64,000 bases of DNA from Lethocerus indicus (GCA_019843655.1 JACDQD010000002.1:5652585-5716584), one strand, 5' to 3'. Counted from the stretch's first letter, positions 1 through 13,913 are shown. The notes: generated by a model not told the origin, from the sequence alone. Numbers and translations are program-made.

Positions 1-2950
1 AACCGGCCAGGACCCGGGTCTTACGGAATACTCTGCCGGTTATCCTGCCGGGGATTTTCCGGGGATCAAAAGCCTACCGGAGAAAGCTCCCGCTCTCGGT
101 TCAATCGTCTTATCCTTAATTCATTAACCGTGACCGCTTCTACCGACACCCGATATAAGCTCTTCCGAAAGGTTCGGCCAAGGGAAGGAAACATCGAACT
201 ATAAAAAATTCGGCTTGAAATGGAGTAATTGTTTACGATTTCGTACCTAAATGTTTTTATTACTGTTAACAGATGGGATAATATTCACATATGTCAATGC
301 AAACAACGGCAACTTATGGAAGTCTTGTACCCGATTTATCAGGAGCAATAAGTAAATCTTACTCAGTAAATAATTTATAATTAACCAATACTAATTATAT
401 CTGTATCTGAAGATGACTACCTTTTCCGGAAATACGAATTGCGGACTTGTTATCAGTTTGGTGCACGACCTGTATACAGGTTAACTGTCCCCTTAAACAT
501 AGTTCGGTTTATGGAGGGAGGGGTCCATAATTATTATACCTACGGCTCAGCCAAGGAAGCAGTTCGACTAAGTAGTGGCAAATAACTAAAATGCCGACGA
601 AGGGAATTGTTGTAGGGATCATGTTGGGGCGGCCCCTTAGGCCTGCCCATTACCGATAAGTAACCGGCCCGATCTTGGCCTCGACAGCAGTCCGCGGGAT
701 TCAACTAGTCGAAACTTCGGTCCGAGCTCAGGGATTTATACGATGATGCCGAACTCGGTTGACTAATTTCGAGCACGATCAACTATAATTGTTATTATCC
801 GTCGTCACAACATTATAGAACAACAATTGGTTCTTGAAACTCGACTCTCTCCGTCGGCTATAACTTGGAAGTTTCACTTACCGAGGGAATTCGGTTGCCT
901 AAGTGTCTTGAAAATATGTGACGCGACTTGCCCACCGAAATTGTTTTGGATATTATAACCATGAATATTTCAAATATTTCTTGACTGTTAGGTAAATTTT
1001 ACGAAGACATTTAAAACTTATTCAGGGCGTAATATCTTTCGTTCAATCTTCCTCTATCCTGTTACAGTTAAATGATTACCAAAACAACATGAGAAAATAT
1101 TATTGGTAGTGCCATTTAAATGTTGATCAATTAAAAAAATTAATAAATACTCGTCGCTGTATTTGTTTCATCTGCATTGCTAATTTCACAAGTTTTGACA
1201 ACCATAATTAAAAAAACGGAGTGAATTACATGCTTAGTCATACTTCGGATGAAAGCGAATCTGATTAATAATAGCGGCTTAAGATCGCTGAGTTATTCCC
1301 GGTTTAAAAAGACATCGGGATGAGTCAGAACACATACTGGCACGCTGATAGGGCCGAAACAACGGGATAATTCTGAGTTAGGAATGAAATCATTGCTTTA
1401 AGGGCCTGAAATTTTATTTCAGTCGAACATCTTAATTTCGAGCCCAATTCAGAGTCAATTAGACGATTCTGAGAGTCCTCTGACATCATAGCAAAGTTTG
1501 AGTGGACTAATGCCGAATAAAAGGCTGCACCAGCCAGCTTTTTTATGACTCGGATCGTCCGAATTCCTGTGGCATTAAAATTCGTTCTTTACTTTGAATA
1601 ATGAATTCTCACTCACATGTGAATTGCCATATAGCATGATCTATATGATTAGCTCATTCTTGTAGTTTTTGTAGCGGGTAAGACGAAGGGAGGTGGTATG
1701 GATAGATTTAATAGTGTCGACGTTTAGGTTCCTCTCATTTGCTGTAACACAACAATACAGTGACAACCAGTTCAATGTTCCTATCTCTCTGACTCGACTG
1801 ACTATTCCTGTATTATTCCTCGAGATGGAAAAATTACAGGCATCCTAATAAAACCTGAAACGAAATATATTCTACCAAAATAAGAGTATTTAAAGTAATA
1901 TTAACTACCAAAGTACGAAATGACTTAGTACGTACTTGAATAGTAATAAGGCTAAATGCGAAGTTCCTCAGAACTAGACTCTGGAGTTTCAAAGGAAACA
2001 TAAACTCTGAAGACTTTAAACAAGGAGTTATATACAATGGGAGTAGGCGGCTCTTCAGCCAACAGTAATGTGACAGAGTTAGACACAGGACAAGCGTAAA
2101 TTCTAAAGTCACAGGTTGTTGACTAGTTAAATTGGATTGTCTGATCTGTTTGCGATTCGCGGAGTCGAGGGTGACTCATTTATTCTGAAGTCCGGAGGGG
2201 AAAAGCGATGACTCGCGTCTCCGAAGATCGGAAACAATTAGAGCGCGGTGAGCACCCTCGGGGAGGCCCCTGCAACGCCGATATGATGGCTTCCGGTAAA
2301 AGAAATTACAACCATACTGAACTCCGGAGCCCACTCCTTGCCATTAAAGAAGGGGAATACAGTATAATTCATTTTTCTGCAGCAAGTGGAATGATCAAAT
2401 TAAAACCACAATATTCACATAATAAGTTAACAAACGTAATATTAACCATTCAGAAATACATAGTTCAAATGGGTTCAATTATTAAATTTTGAATAACACC
2501 ATGTTGTTTTTCTAACACGTCAAACCATTCACATGAAGTGAATCACTGAAACTGAAAAATGGCCTAGGTTATTTTTATAATGCTTATATTTCTTACAATG
2601 CACTTTATTAACCTAATGCAGAAAGACTGGGTAGGGACTACAAATATAGCTGCAATCTATGAAGTAGTTACTGATAGCGTGCTAAGGAGGAAGTACCCAC
2701 GCATACTTCACACCGGACAATGCTGACGATAATTAATATAATAGATATAATTCAATTAAAATTTCGCTTTCACTGTGCGAAACAGTGTGAACTCAGTTGA
2801 GATTTCAGTTTCCCATGTCGGTTTTGAGAGTATAAAATACGAAATTAGCACCCAAGTAACATGCATACTTATTATATAATACTTATTATGATTATGACTT
2901 ATTTGCTGCAGAGTAGGGCGTTTACATTTTATTGACATATGTATTATTAT
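1..2950. other. non-coding stretch, no gene seen
   Basis: 1-900 is a GC-richer mosaic, including the kB-like site. 900-2950 is AT-rich. The open frames at 1834-2112 and 2208-2492 (92 and 94 residues) have no recognisable domain. Confidence 0.6.
50..60 (+). promoter_or_regulatory. possible NF-kB/Dorsal-type site
   Basis: GGGGATTTTCC matches the kB/Dorsal consensus, and GGGGATCAAAAG (TCF-like GATCAAAR) follows within 15 bp. These are sequence matches only; no promoter or gene is visible nearby. Confidence 0.25.
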
Positions 2951-3650
2951 CAAATTAATAGAGTGAGTCAAAGTGTGAGATGATCACACACTGTCGTATA
3001 TCAGCCAACCATGTTTCGGAACACTCAACGAAATTACTGAAGTCAATCTCGGAACTGTTACACGTCCGCATTTTCTGCGCATCGCGTCCAAGGTGGAAAC
3101 GAAACGACCGCGAAGGAAAGGACGAAGGCAAAGACAAAGTGAAAAAAAGAAAATACAAAAGGGCAGAAAGTGAGAGCCAATTAGCGAGAGAGCCAGAGAA
3201 GTGTCCTACTCAACGTGCAGATTACTTCTGATTACTGCTGGCCGTTACAAACCGGAGTTGAAAAAAGCGCGGCTACAACCCCGAAAAGCTTCCGTCGCGC
3301 GTTTCTGTCTTTCAGGAAAAATCGTAAAGGGTGTCCAACTTCAGAAAAAAAAGGGAGAAGAAAAAATGGAAAAGCGAGTAGATAATAATCCTCATAGCGG
3401 TGGCGCTCGACCATAGGGAAAAGTTCCCTTTGAGGTTGGCGACATCTCACCTCCCGCACACCGCCTCCTCTACGTATAGTCGTCATCCTTTAAAACAGGT
3501 CTCAAAGACACCCTCGTCATCTTCTGCTGGCCAAATGAAGATACGGCTAACGATGCGTTAAGCTACTTTAGAACGAAATCCGGGCGAGATTCAACATTTC
3601 GTTGGAAACGAGGAAAAGTATATAGAGAAAATAAATGTATTCAAATTTGA
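2951..3650. other. GC-richer, purine-rich island; short overlapping ORFs only
   Basis: 3110-3201 is strongly purine-biased on the plus strand and 3340-3380 is A/G-rich. Frames of 67-84 residues overlap on both strands with Lys/Arg/Glu-rich or Phe/Ser/Leu-rich composition, as expected from purine bias. No conserved motif. Confidence 0.5.
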
Positions 3651-4466
3651 CTATTAATTAAAAATAAATTGTTTTTGTCACTAAGAAATGATACTTAAAA
3701 AAGTTTAAATATTATTTTATAAAATATAAGTCGTTACAAATATAGTAGGATAATATTTATATTACTTTAAACTAACATTTACTAAGACTGTAATAATCGG
3801 ATTAAGTCTTCAATACAATATTCCTAAATTTAGTTCCCTGCTCTAAATATCCATGTATATTAAACTAGTAATTTCTCAATTATATTAACTTAAATAAATG
3901 TCATGGATTGGCCAGATGCTGAACTGCTTTTGTCTTTCCATTATCTCCAATAAGGGAGAAGGGGGCATGTTATATTTAAATACTACCAAGAGTTAAGTAC
4001 CAGGAATGAAGCAGTACATGTCGCCTTTAAGGCTACAATATCACTGCGCTGCTGTAAAGTACGGCGTTAAATCGCGGGTGAAAAGCTATCGCATGACCTA
4101 CGGCGAGATTTCCCCGAGTTCAAAATAAAAGAAAAAAAATAGATTGCGCCATAAGGAGAAAGCCGCATTAATCCCCATCACGTTTCACAACATAATAGGC
4201 GGCATTTAGTTTATTCAAGCCGGATAAAAATATTGCCGCGCAGCTCACAATATGCCCTTAATGATGCTCTCAGCCAACCAGACCAGCGCCTGGTCAAACG
4301 CCAAGGATATTAACGGAGTTTTTATGGGACTATAACTCCACCTCCCATTTCATTGATCTGGTCCCAGTATTTGCTATTCTCAAACAAAAGGGTCCTATAA
4401 TTTGAATTCAAACATTGGTTTAAGAACCCATACACAACTTATAACAAATAACAACAAAATACACAA

Positions 4467-4490
4467 GATATTGCCTTTTATCGCAATATC
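4467..4490. other. perfect 8-bp hairpin
   Basis: GATATTGC and GCAATATC around an 8-nt loop in AT-rich spacer. Confidence 0.65.
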
Positions 4491-7400
4491 AGTGATCGAT
4501 TTAATGCATGTAACCAAACCCCTAAATATGTGTGATGTGGTTTAACAAAATATTTATTAAATATCTTGACCTTTTTTTATTCTTCAGTCGCTCTTACTTC
4601 AGGCCTCTAAGGGCAACCTAATGTATGCAATAATCTCCCCCCTGAGATCTGTGGATCCCTGACTACACAGCCCAAGCATTAACATTAATCTGGGTATATA
4701 TTGCTTGACCAGAATCAGCAGTAGGGGAGCGATTTCCCTGTCCGTTAAAGGACAATGTCCGCCGGTAATCGATAATTTCCTACGCGTGTAAAACCGAACA
4801 TAACACCTGTCACGAAAAAGGATTAGCTGTACAGGCGGCATAATTTGCCCCCATTAAAAGTGGAGGGGTGTCTTAATTGGGGGACGTGACTCGGTTCACG
4901 ATTCATAATGTTATCAACGTTACCCCCTCGCAGTTTGGCAACACACGAAATTGGAAATATCGAAATGAGTTCATGGTTTATGAATATTAAACGTGAGAAA
5001 TATTTTAACCTGGCCTCAGCTTTTATATTACAATAAGCGCACAGAACGTATACATATATAAATGATTTATGCATTACACAAACGACTGTTATTCTATTGA
5101 TAATAAAAACCGTAATTGATTTAGCCTAAGAGTAGTTTGTTTCGTATAGGACAAAATATATTTATATCTGAGGGTTGAAACACTAGGACACGGATAAAGA
5201 AGAACATGTGCTCGTGTTATATCATTCCTCCAAGCAATACTTGCATTGCCGTGGTAGAAATACTACGGCAGTATATGGCCTTCTACTATGCTGCTGTCCA
5301 TGAACACCTAATTGTTGTTTTCCCAGTATTTATAACGGTATAAACTTATCCTTAATACATCTCTTAACCTAACACAGCCCAAAGGCCCACGATACAGATT
5401 TTTAAAAGGCCATTACCGAGCGCAGGGCCCGCCAAGGTTGGTTCACGCGTTTCATGATTGGTTAAATATAAAGGCATCAAAATATTTATATAAAATAGTC
5501 TACTATAAAGAGTAAACTGAAATAAAACCATGAAAAAACGAAACAAAATCAATTAATCTAAATATTTTTTCTGATATAAATACATAAACTGATATTGTTG
5601 ATATACGTTTTTACTATAGAATTCCTTTTCTCGTGATACAGATGTAGAGAACTACTACCAAGGCAGTTAGGGATGTCTGTGGGAGACCGGCGATTGCGAC
5701 ACCGCTATTTTCTCTCTGTACCGAAAAAAGGTTAAAATAAATTGAGTTAAAGCCGCCGATTAATTGGACTGAAAGAGGAGCCCCGTTTCTACGAACGCCT
5801 CCGACTTACTCCGCCTCGCCACCGATAGATAGCCCACCCAATTAAAGACCAATTCATCAGAAGTAATTAAGTGTAACTAGTTCATCTGTTCAGTAAACCA
5901 AAGGGAAGAAATTTTGCGATATATTAGTCAGCTGAATTTTATATATATCTCGGGCCAAATTATGGCCACAGGCTTATATTAAATTGGATATTCTCTAATA
6001 AGGACTGTCTGTAGTTTGGACGTGTTTAAAAGTACATATAAAGCAAATCAAATTAGTAATAAAAAGAAAATTCACACAGTCACCGGGATTCAAATTAGGG
6101 TCTGGGGGTTGTTTGTTCGGGTTTACGCATTATTCAATTACTAATTTAAATTGTTCACAAGAGGATACGAGTAAACTCCACTATACAATTGAAATAATCT
6201 ACATCCTTTAAATATTTTCCATATTTGTTTATTAATTTACGAGCAATCAAATGGAAATATATGATTTGTGCTTGCGGTTGCGTACTTATATTTGCATTAA
6301 TTATATTTACACAAAGTAAATCAAAATATTTTATACTAGCAGTACACCTTTCAATGGGGTTTGAGCAGATTAAAATACCGAGTATTACGCCGCTGTTATT
6401 ATTAGTTAGCACAGACACTATTTGAATTGAAGTAGTGTAAGTGATGTAAAGTTATTTAAACGTAACATCATTTTCATACAACTAACTTAAACTAACCTGG
6501 GATAGTCGGTGTAAACAGGGAATTCTGCCATGTTCAACTCACCTGCAAAAGATATGAAAAAAATTATGGTATCTATCTTTGATAAAAAGTATCGTCACAG
6601 CGAAAAAATCATTTTAAATTCATAAATACGATTTTTAACGTAATCTGTACATCGGTTTAACGAAATCACATTAGTTCCGATTGTCCTTTGTCCGATTGTC
6701 GCAATTAAATCCCACTGTGTACTGTTGTTGGTGAATAACATATATGTACTACAGGAGCAATGTAAGGAAAACATCGTTCTTACTAATATGGCCATGTCAA
6801 TCTTGTATTTAGCATCAATTTGACAATTCGATTGAAATTAATCTTAACGAGGTTACATCCCATGCGCTGTGATTAGCTTTCACCGTCTGTCTATCAGAAG
6901 ATGAAGAAGGGATGTAAGGATAAGTAGACACGTCCTGATATATGACGAGGCAGGTAGAGAGAAATGGGATCTGGGCAGATCGGTAAAGATCTGACAGGCG
7001 GGCGGCCAGTTTGGGCCCACGATTAATGCGGAATCTTGAAATGGGCCGATTCGAATTATGACCGATGGCCAAGAATTGCGGTTTACAACAGCGGCAAGAT
7101 AAATGGAGAAACCCCTAGGAGAAGGATCCCCCCACCGGTTAATTGGACAAAGGAAGACTGATCACTGTGCCCAAACAAAGCGCAATGTTCCATCACCATA
7201 TCCAAATTATAGTTAGGAAAGATAAACGTTGGTGGCACATCTTGATACTGTCTGCGACTAAACTGTCCCAGACTGACACAGGACAAATTCTTAATTATTT
7301 ATAACTAACTTCGTACTATCCGATATAACAATCTAACGTGAGATATAATGTTATTGAGATGTCTAATATAGTCAACAGTTATATTCGGTAGGAATAATAT

Positions 7401-8062
7401 AAGGTAAGTGGAATAATTTGTAGATAACCATGACAAGGAGATATTTCCACACATTTCACTAAGTGCAGGTTATTGTAACGTAATAATCAAAGCTTAAAGG
7501 AGCTACAATTGCAGAACGATCTGTGGGAGTAGAAAACAACGCAAAAATCTATTTGAGCTTCGAACTACCGAAAATGTAGGATTTAAAATAATTCATAGTT
7601 ATTTTTAAACGTGATCCTACGATCACAAGTGATAAATCGATTACGAATAGTAACCTGGATTCTAAAAAATGTCACGGCGCGTACACACAACGAATATTTA
7701 CAATATATATTACAGAAATGTTATAATCAGTTATAAATAACTAAATTCTGACAATCGTCTAAAATATAATCCAGTAAAGACAAATGACGGTAAATGTTAA
7801 TGGGAGATAATATGTAAAGCGGGGTACGGCTTCTGTTTGGACAGAAAAGAGCTGTATTAAGCCATTGGAAGTGAAGTGGGGAGGGTAATCGGAGGTTTGG
7901 GGAGCTCAGTTTAGTATTAATTATAGGGGATGAACGATAGAAGGGATGGGGTAAATAAGAACCCGGGGCTGTCCCGTCAAGGGTGCGGAGAGACCCCTGG
8001 CCGGTAAATCCTGCCATATATCAAGTCATCGAGCTTTATCTCCCTCTCGGCACAACAGACCT

Positions 8063-8107
8063 CCACAGTTTTAAGCCTGAAAGACCCCCCACAGCTCAAA
8101 ACTGTGG
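8063..8107. other. 14-bp inverted repeat (hairpin)
   Basis: CCACAGTTTTAAGC (8063-8076) pairs with GCTCAAAACTGTGG (8094-8107) at 13 of 14 positions around a 17-nt C-rich loop. No T run follows, so it is not a terminator. Function unknown. Confidence 0.75.
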
Positions 8108-8638
8108 ACGCCCCATTAGCCCACAGTGAGGGTCGCTGTGATAACCCCCCCGGTAATGTCAAAAGCGACCGTTAATTTCGAGTTGTACATCTAAGGGGTA
8201 ACCAACGACCCTTTTCATCAACGCAGCCCCGCGTTGGAATCGTGACTTGGGACCGATCTCCAGTGGCTAAACAAAAGTTTCGTTTAATTCAAATTCGAAT
8301 TGATTCGGAGAGGATCGTTATCACTTCTGGAATATTTTCAAGAATTATCTACACAATCGTACGATTTAAGTATACATAACGGGCATATTCGATTACAGGT
8401 CTAAATCAGAATTTATTATTTAATTATTAATTTAGTATTATTAATTCTACTAGTTATTTATCAATTTTTATATTTTCTCATTTATATTTCCTTAAAGTAA
8501 AACTGCTTTCGTTTTACATACATTTTACGGTGCAGTATGACAGTATCGTTTTTCATGAATGCGTGAAGAATGAATCAGTAAATATTGTTTAAAAGTTTTG
8601 GAAAGAAAAAAAATGTTTCGCGACGCTAGGACGAATAA

Positions 8639-9067
8639 ATGGTAAAAACAATGGCCAGATCAATGGGAGAGGAACGAGCTCCCCCTACCAGCAGCACGTT
8701 CACAGGGATTGAACGCAATCCGAGCCATTGTCATTTAAACGTAGACAAGTTAATTTTCGCCATTTGGACGGAAGCGCCCGAGAGAGGTGGGCCACTGATA
8801 ACCGGTTGGATTGCCAGCAGTTTATACCTTAACTGGTACATTCAGCGTCGTAAAGATAACACTTTAATTCCACGGGTCGGAGGTGGGGCGGAGGGGAAAC
8901 TCCCCCCGGCTCTAAAGCCGCATTTATGTCTTTATATACCAACCCGGACAATACATCCTCGGGGCATACACAAAAGGACATTTGTCCCTAAACAGTTCAA
9001 TGGCAGAACATTAGATATTCAGGCTTCCGCGATAAAACAATCGATATTGATATTTAATAAAATTTAA
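8639..9067 (+). other. unassigned 142-codon open frame
   Basis: One of the longer open frames in the window, in a GC-richer island. The translation (MVKTMARSMGEER... to ...ILIFNKI) shows no signal peptide, repeated domain or motif I know. I see no upstream promoter or splice context to support it, and GC-richer DNA gives frames of this length by chance. Most likely non-coding; a lost-family exon cannot be excluded. Confidence 0.12.
8893..8905. promoter_or_regulatory. possible kB-type half-palindrome
   Basis: GGGGAAACTCCCC resembles a Rel-homodimer site. It lies in a GC-richer island and inside a long unassigned open frame. Confidence 0.18.
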
Positions 9068-9254
9068 GCAAGAAGCCTTTTGTTTTTATTATACTTCATA
9101 TTGTTTATTAACGCGGAATAAATTCCAAATCTTGTGCCAGCCTTAAGCCTATCAGTAGTATAAGATTTAATTACGTTGATCAAATCAATTTTGTTTAATA
9201 CTGCTGCAGCCGAGCATTATTACTGTACTCGGAAAACTAGGAACTTGCAGTCTT

Positions 9255-9273
9255 TTCTGGTTGACAACCAGAA
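9255..9273. other. near-perfect 19-bp palindrome
   Basis: TTCTGGTTG, central A, CAACCAGAA: arms of 9 bp with a single central base. It could be a protein-binding palindrome or a cruciform. Confidence 0.7.
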
Positions 9274-10297
9274 CTGAAAGGACAATTCCTGCAGGTTTCC
9301 AAATGGAACGATTCATAATGTACGTTTTTAAAAAAACTCATTTACAGGATAGGAGTGTAAAGTGGGAGTGAAGAGAAGCGACTACAGTTTCATGGAAAAC
9401 AAAGCCCCGGGCGGATGAGGAGGTGAAGGGCTCGTTATGACAATTGTTATAACGCCAGCCATATGACTAGCTGTATAGCGTCCAGAAAGAAACAGCCGAG
9501 GTCTTACCCCGCCTTTAAATTTTGCTGCAAATGTATAACTGCGTGAAACTTATAAGATTTTACCGTGTCTATTATATGAAAAAAGTGCCCATCAAAAATG
9601 TTAGCCTAATTGATGAAAAAATTAAATTAATATTGTTCAAACTCATAAAATAGGAATACTAGTTTTCAATGAGTTCATGAGGAATTTCAAACTCGGCTAT
9701 AGAATTTCTTAAATATGTGTATAAACTGTTACAAAAACTACGCTCAATGCAATCTCGTCCAGACTTTTTTGATTTGTCTTTTCTGGACATACTAAAGCCA
9801 CAGATAGTTTAATGATTCGGGACGGAATTAACTTCAAAGAAGAGGAAATAGTTTGAAGCAGACTGCCAGGGAGTAGCAATAGGAAAAAAAATCTTTTGGA
9901 CGGAGGCAGCTGCAGCCGGAGCCAGAATGAAGGGGGACACACCATATCAATATTCTTATCTAGAATATACTGACTAGCCTAATACGATCAATATAGGCTC
10001 TGTTTGGAGAGGCGCCACCTCCACAGAGGATGGCCCAATAAAAAAAACCCTTTTAAGTACACAGGCACTATCTGGCAATCTCTTAAATAGATCACCGCCA
10101 CAAATAACCAGTACCCCCTAAAAACGAACACTCCATAACAGCTACTATTAACAATTCTCGAGTAGAATGTGATCGGTCTCAACATATCAATTCATATCAA
10201 TAGTCAAGTATTAAGTTAAATTCAAGTCCTTATTCTTTCTCTGCAATTTTATAAAATAATATTTATCTTTCACCGCAAATATTTTTACTAATGTATG

Positions 10298-10299
<2 letters not shown>

Positions 10300-10349
<50 letters not shown>
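10300..10349. repeat. (AT)n microsatellite
   Basis: An uninterrupted TA dinucleotide run of about 48 bp. Its flanks are not shared with the other (AT)n loci in this window. Confidence 0.97.
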
Positions 10350-10352
<3 letters not shown>

Positions 10353-10729
10353 CTCACAGGTTATGTTTACGCCCTAAATGTTTTCCAGTTGGATTTAATC
10401 TGCAAGCAGAAAACACTACACAATACTTTTAATAACTTGTATTTTAACAGGTTTGGTGTGATATCTAGTGATAGGGATATATATTAAGTGCGTGTAGAGA
10501 TAAAGGCTTATCACTCGCAAAATATTAACATCTGTTGTGACGTTTTAATACTGTTCGGATAGTACCGTTTTTAAAACATCTAGCTGAAGGTATTCATAGA
10601 CATACTTTTAAAAAACTGTAAACAACAAGATAATCTAATTTTTCATGTAAATAAGAAAAATGCCTGTACTTTCAATTCATAAGTCAAACAATTTCCGCTA
10701 CTTGTGACCACTAAGTCTCTAAACCAAAT

Positions 10730-10760
10730 GGTAAGGTGAGGTAAAGTAAGGTAAGCTAAG
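10730..10760. repeat. degenerate GGTAAG tandem array
   Basis: GGTAAGGTGAGGTAAAGTAAG followed by GTAAGCTAAG gives five closely spaced GTAAG/GTGAG-like units. Each resembles a splice donor, but the array is most simply a decayed short tandem repeat. Confidence 0.65.
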
Positions 10761-11202
10761 CACTACTTTAAAATATGGACATAGCTCAGACAATCGTCAT
10801 TACAGTTACCACAGTACTAAACATCCCGAAATTCAATAACAGGATTTCCTGGACTCGTACAATATACCTGACATATTTAAGGTTCCCATTACAAGGTTAT
10901 TTAAGTTCTCAACAGGGAAAGGCAAAAGGCATGAATGATGGCAAGCTTTATTCAACTTCGAGGATAGCGTGAGTACAATTACATGGAGCGGTTGGGGGTC
11001 ACGGCTCAAAATAGACTCAACTTAGCGGCCAATATAAATAGAACCTACACGATACCACTTCAAAAGCATGCCGCATATACGTCGTTTCATTAAATTTCAT
11101 ATTAAATACAGCAATGGAATTGGAACAGGAATTTTATAGTTCTGACGTTCTTCAACAGACATGAGACAGTATATAACCGGCGACAACAGATTATAACAAC
11201 GA

Positions 11203-11238
11203 TTATAACAATCGCAGACTGTGTGCGATTGGTTATAA
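11203..11238. other. inverted repeat within a TTATAAC-rich patch
   Basis: TTATAACAATCGCA (11203-11216) faces TGCGATTGGTTATAA (11224-11238) with a 7-nt loop and one unpaired base. TTATAAC/ATATAAC units recur from 11171 to about 11255. Confidence 0.65.
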
Positions 11239-13103
11239 CATATACCGGATATAACGCTTCTTAACAGAGGTTAGAACAATAATGAAATTGGACGACACCA
11301 AGTATAGTATCAGTGTTCTTAAATAATTTTTCAACAGTAGCCAACAAATAGAAGTACCTCGCTATATAACTGACGCTATATTAGTGGCGATGACGGAAGT
11401 CGAAACAAGGAAAGTTAGGACCAAGTCGGCTGGTGGAGAAACATGATCCCAACAGTGATGACACTCTATAATATTTTATACTAAATCTGCGACCGAGTTT
11501 TCGCTAAACCGGAAGGCGAACATGTTTCATCAGCCAGAATATTAATTGACGTTTAATATTCAGACGTGGAAGGGTGAAAATCGCTGATGTTGACGGACGG
11601 CAGAGGCAAACAGAATACACGGTAAATTAAACCTCGCCCATATTGTATTCTGCGGTCTTGCACCGTCCCTGACTGTAGCCAACCAACAATATCTCGCCAG
11701 CCGCCAATATCAAAATAACGCCGGATCATCCCACATCCACCCCCGTTACCCTTGGGAACGGTTCAAAGGGAGTAAACTTACATCCGCGGTGTAGACGCAT
11801 TTTGATTAATTTCCTATATGCACAATGAGAGGCTACACAATAGCAACACAATTATTTTAGGCTTCTTGATAAACATTTGGGCTTAATTACTGCTTGCACG
11901 CGTTCGGACAAACAATAAAGATAAAACCAGCTTATGAATACCCCGATATTGTAGGTTGAAATGATACGTTTGGTTTGAACATTCTCAATCGTTATTGTTG
12001 AATGTTTTTCTATTCCAAACCGTAAAAACATATTTCAACCCAACAATTAGTAATATCACCGAACGTACTGTTAAATTGTTTCTCAATGTACGAAAATAAT
12101 CGTAGAAATATAAGATATTTTATTTGACAAACAATAAATGTCCGTTTTGTTTGTGCGTGTGTGCGAGTCTTCAACCAGAGAGTTTTGCTGGAAACTGGAA
12201 AAATCTGATAGTCCAGGGACATGCAGGATTATCAATTGACACGTAACAATTCCATGACATATCCCAGCTACTATGAAACATGTGGAAAGAGGAATTACCA
12301 AAGATTAAGTACCATCACACTCTATAAATCGAATTATATTGCTATAAGTTTGAAGCTAAATAATTATCAATTTACTGTTAACTATTATGAAGGTTGGAAA
12401 TAGGAATAAATTAACGGCGTAATGCTGACTCTAAACAAGATACTCACAACTTCCGGATTTTTTTGCTGGTATTTCCCTCCGTACGATACTCCAGTGCATA
12501 AGAAAATAAATATTAGCGTAACCAAGAGTTATTAACATTACCTTATCACACATTAGACACATATTAAATAATAGCTATGTATTAACTCTGAACAGAAGAC
12601 TAAAGTAATATATTCGCTCCGCTCCGTTCAATGTCAATTCAAGCCTGTTACATGCATAACTGAGAAAGGTTTCGTTCTCCAAACTCATACTGCGTGATGT
12701 TTTATCATACACTGAACGTTGTATGCCGATGTGGATAGAGCCAACTATGATTTATTAATGCACCGATTCGAAATTGAGGAGACAGAAATTACTGGTGAAA
12801 ATGCTGCACGGTTGGAACGAATTGAAATTACTGAACCAATCAACTGAAATTCAAAACGCGGTTGGAAAGGGACAAATAAATACATTTTTGTTTCATGCAT
12901 AAATTCTAATATAATCAGCTAATTAAACGGAATTCACCGTGACAATTCTAACTGAAGAAACTTAATTCAGAATGCATATTCAAATATTCAGTAACGATGT
13001 ACATCTATTTTATATATAGGGAAAGTATCCCGAACGAAGATTTGCAGAAACATTGAGCCCGCTATGAACAGGGAATAAATTAGCAGACTAGCCAAACCCG
13101 CGT

Positions 13104-13174
13104 GCGGAGACAGAGGATTTCAAAAATCCATGGCATTCCAAACCCTCGAAGACTAAAAAACACGTATTCTGAAC
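13104..13174. repeat. diverged copy of the right end of the 46.7-kb insertion
   Basis: GGAGACAGA followed about 20 nt later by CATTCCAAACCCTCGAAGAC and an A-rich stretch ending in GTAT aligns, with the same spacing, to 46692-46752 (GGAGACAGA ... ATTCCAACCCCTCGCAGACC ... GTAT). No GGTTTCGGC core is visible upstream, so this is a fragment. Confidence 0.5.
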
Positions 13175-13718
13175 TTAATATGAATTGTATTTTTATTCTA
13201 AAACAGAGAACCCGCACCCTTTCAACACAATTTGGCAATACGCGCGACTAATGAATTTTTTGTTTTTAGTTGATGATTCTCTCTTCTAGCCTGGTGACCG
13301 GTTCATTATTAACCGTAGGCTCCGAATCAATTTGTTCCTCCACACCGTGGGTTCCTCGCTTCGGATTGTGAAAACCTTTTCCGCAAAAGGCCTAATTGTG
13401 TGTGGGCCGTCTGGACGCCGATTCGAAACGTTCAATTAAGGACCACCGCGCAAGGGAAAAAAGTCTAAAAAGAAAATTGCCGTTATTATTTTACAGAGCG
13501 TCATGACACTAACCGAGCGTTTAATAAAATTACCACCGGTAATTTGGCTCGGCGGGCCCGCAGGCAGGATTGAGTCACTCGGAACAGCATTATTTCAACG
13601 CAAAACATCCCCGGCATATTATCATACAGAACACGGTCGACAATTACCCGTAATTAATTCGGTCGTAAATAATCCGGCCACAGAAATTTTCCACTGCACA
13701 CAACGTTGACCTCCAGCC

Positions 13719-13719
13719 A

Positions 13720-13779
<60 letters not shown>
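13719..13779. repeat. (AT)n microsatellite
   Basis: About 60 bp of AT dinucleotides with one early G interruption (ATATGTATAT). Confidence 0.97.
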
Positions 13780-13780
<1 letters not shown>

Positions 13781-13913
13781 CTAATTCAACTACAGCAGCC
13801 AATCGCGGCAAAAAAACAATTTCTAGGATTGGCGCTGATCGAATTTTACAGATTTATTTAAAATAACATTACAAGGATTTTGAAACTAACAGGTTTGTTA
13901 TTTGGGTTACGAA

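Larger units (their letters stand above)
3651..8600. other. AT-rich spacer
   Basis: It holds the hairpins at 4467 and 8063 and a 10-bp direct repeat TCCGATTGTC at 6676-6685 and 6691-6700. All frames are under 100 residues and unrecognised. Confidence 0.6.
9068..13090. other. AT-rich spacer
   Basis: It contains the palindrome at 9255, (AT)n at 10300, the GGTAAG array at 10730 and the TTATAAC patch at 11171-11255. No gene seen. Confidence 0.6.

Noticed and set aside
1851..1862. AAACCTGAAACG, sharing 12 bp with the direct repeat at 46535
   Set aside because: No neighbouring similarity to the 46.55-kb element. A single 12-bp match in AT-rich DNA can be chance; kept in mind as a possible hint that the 16-mer belongs to the element.
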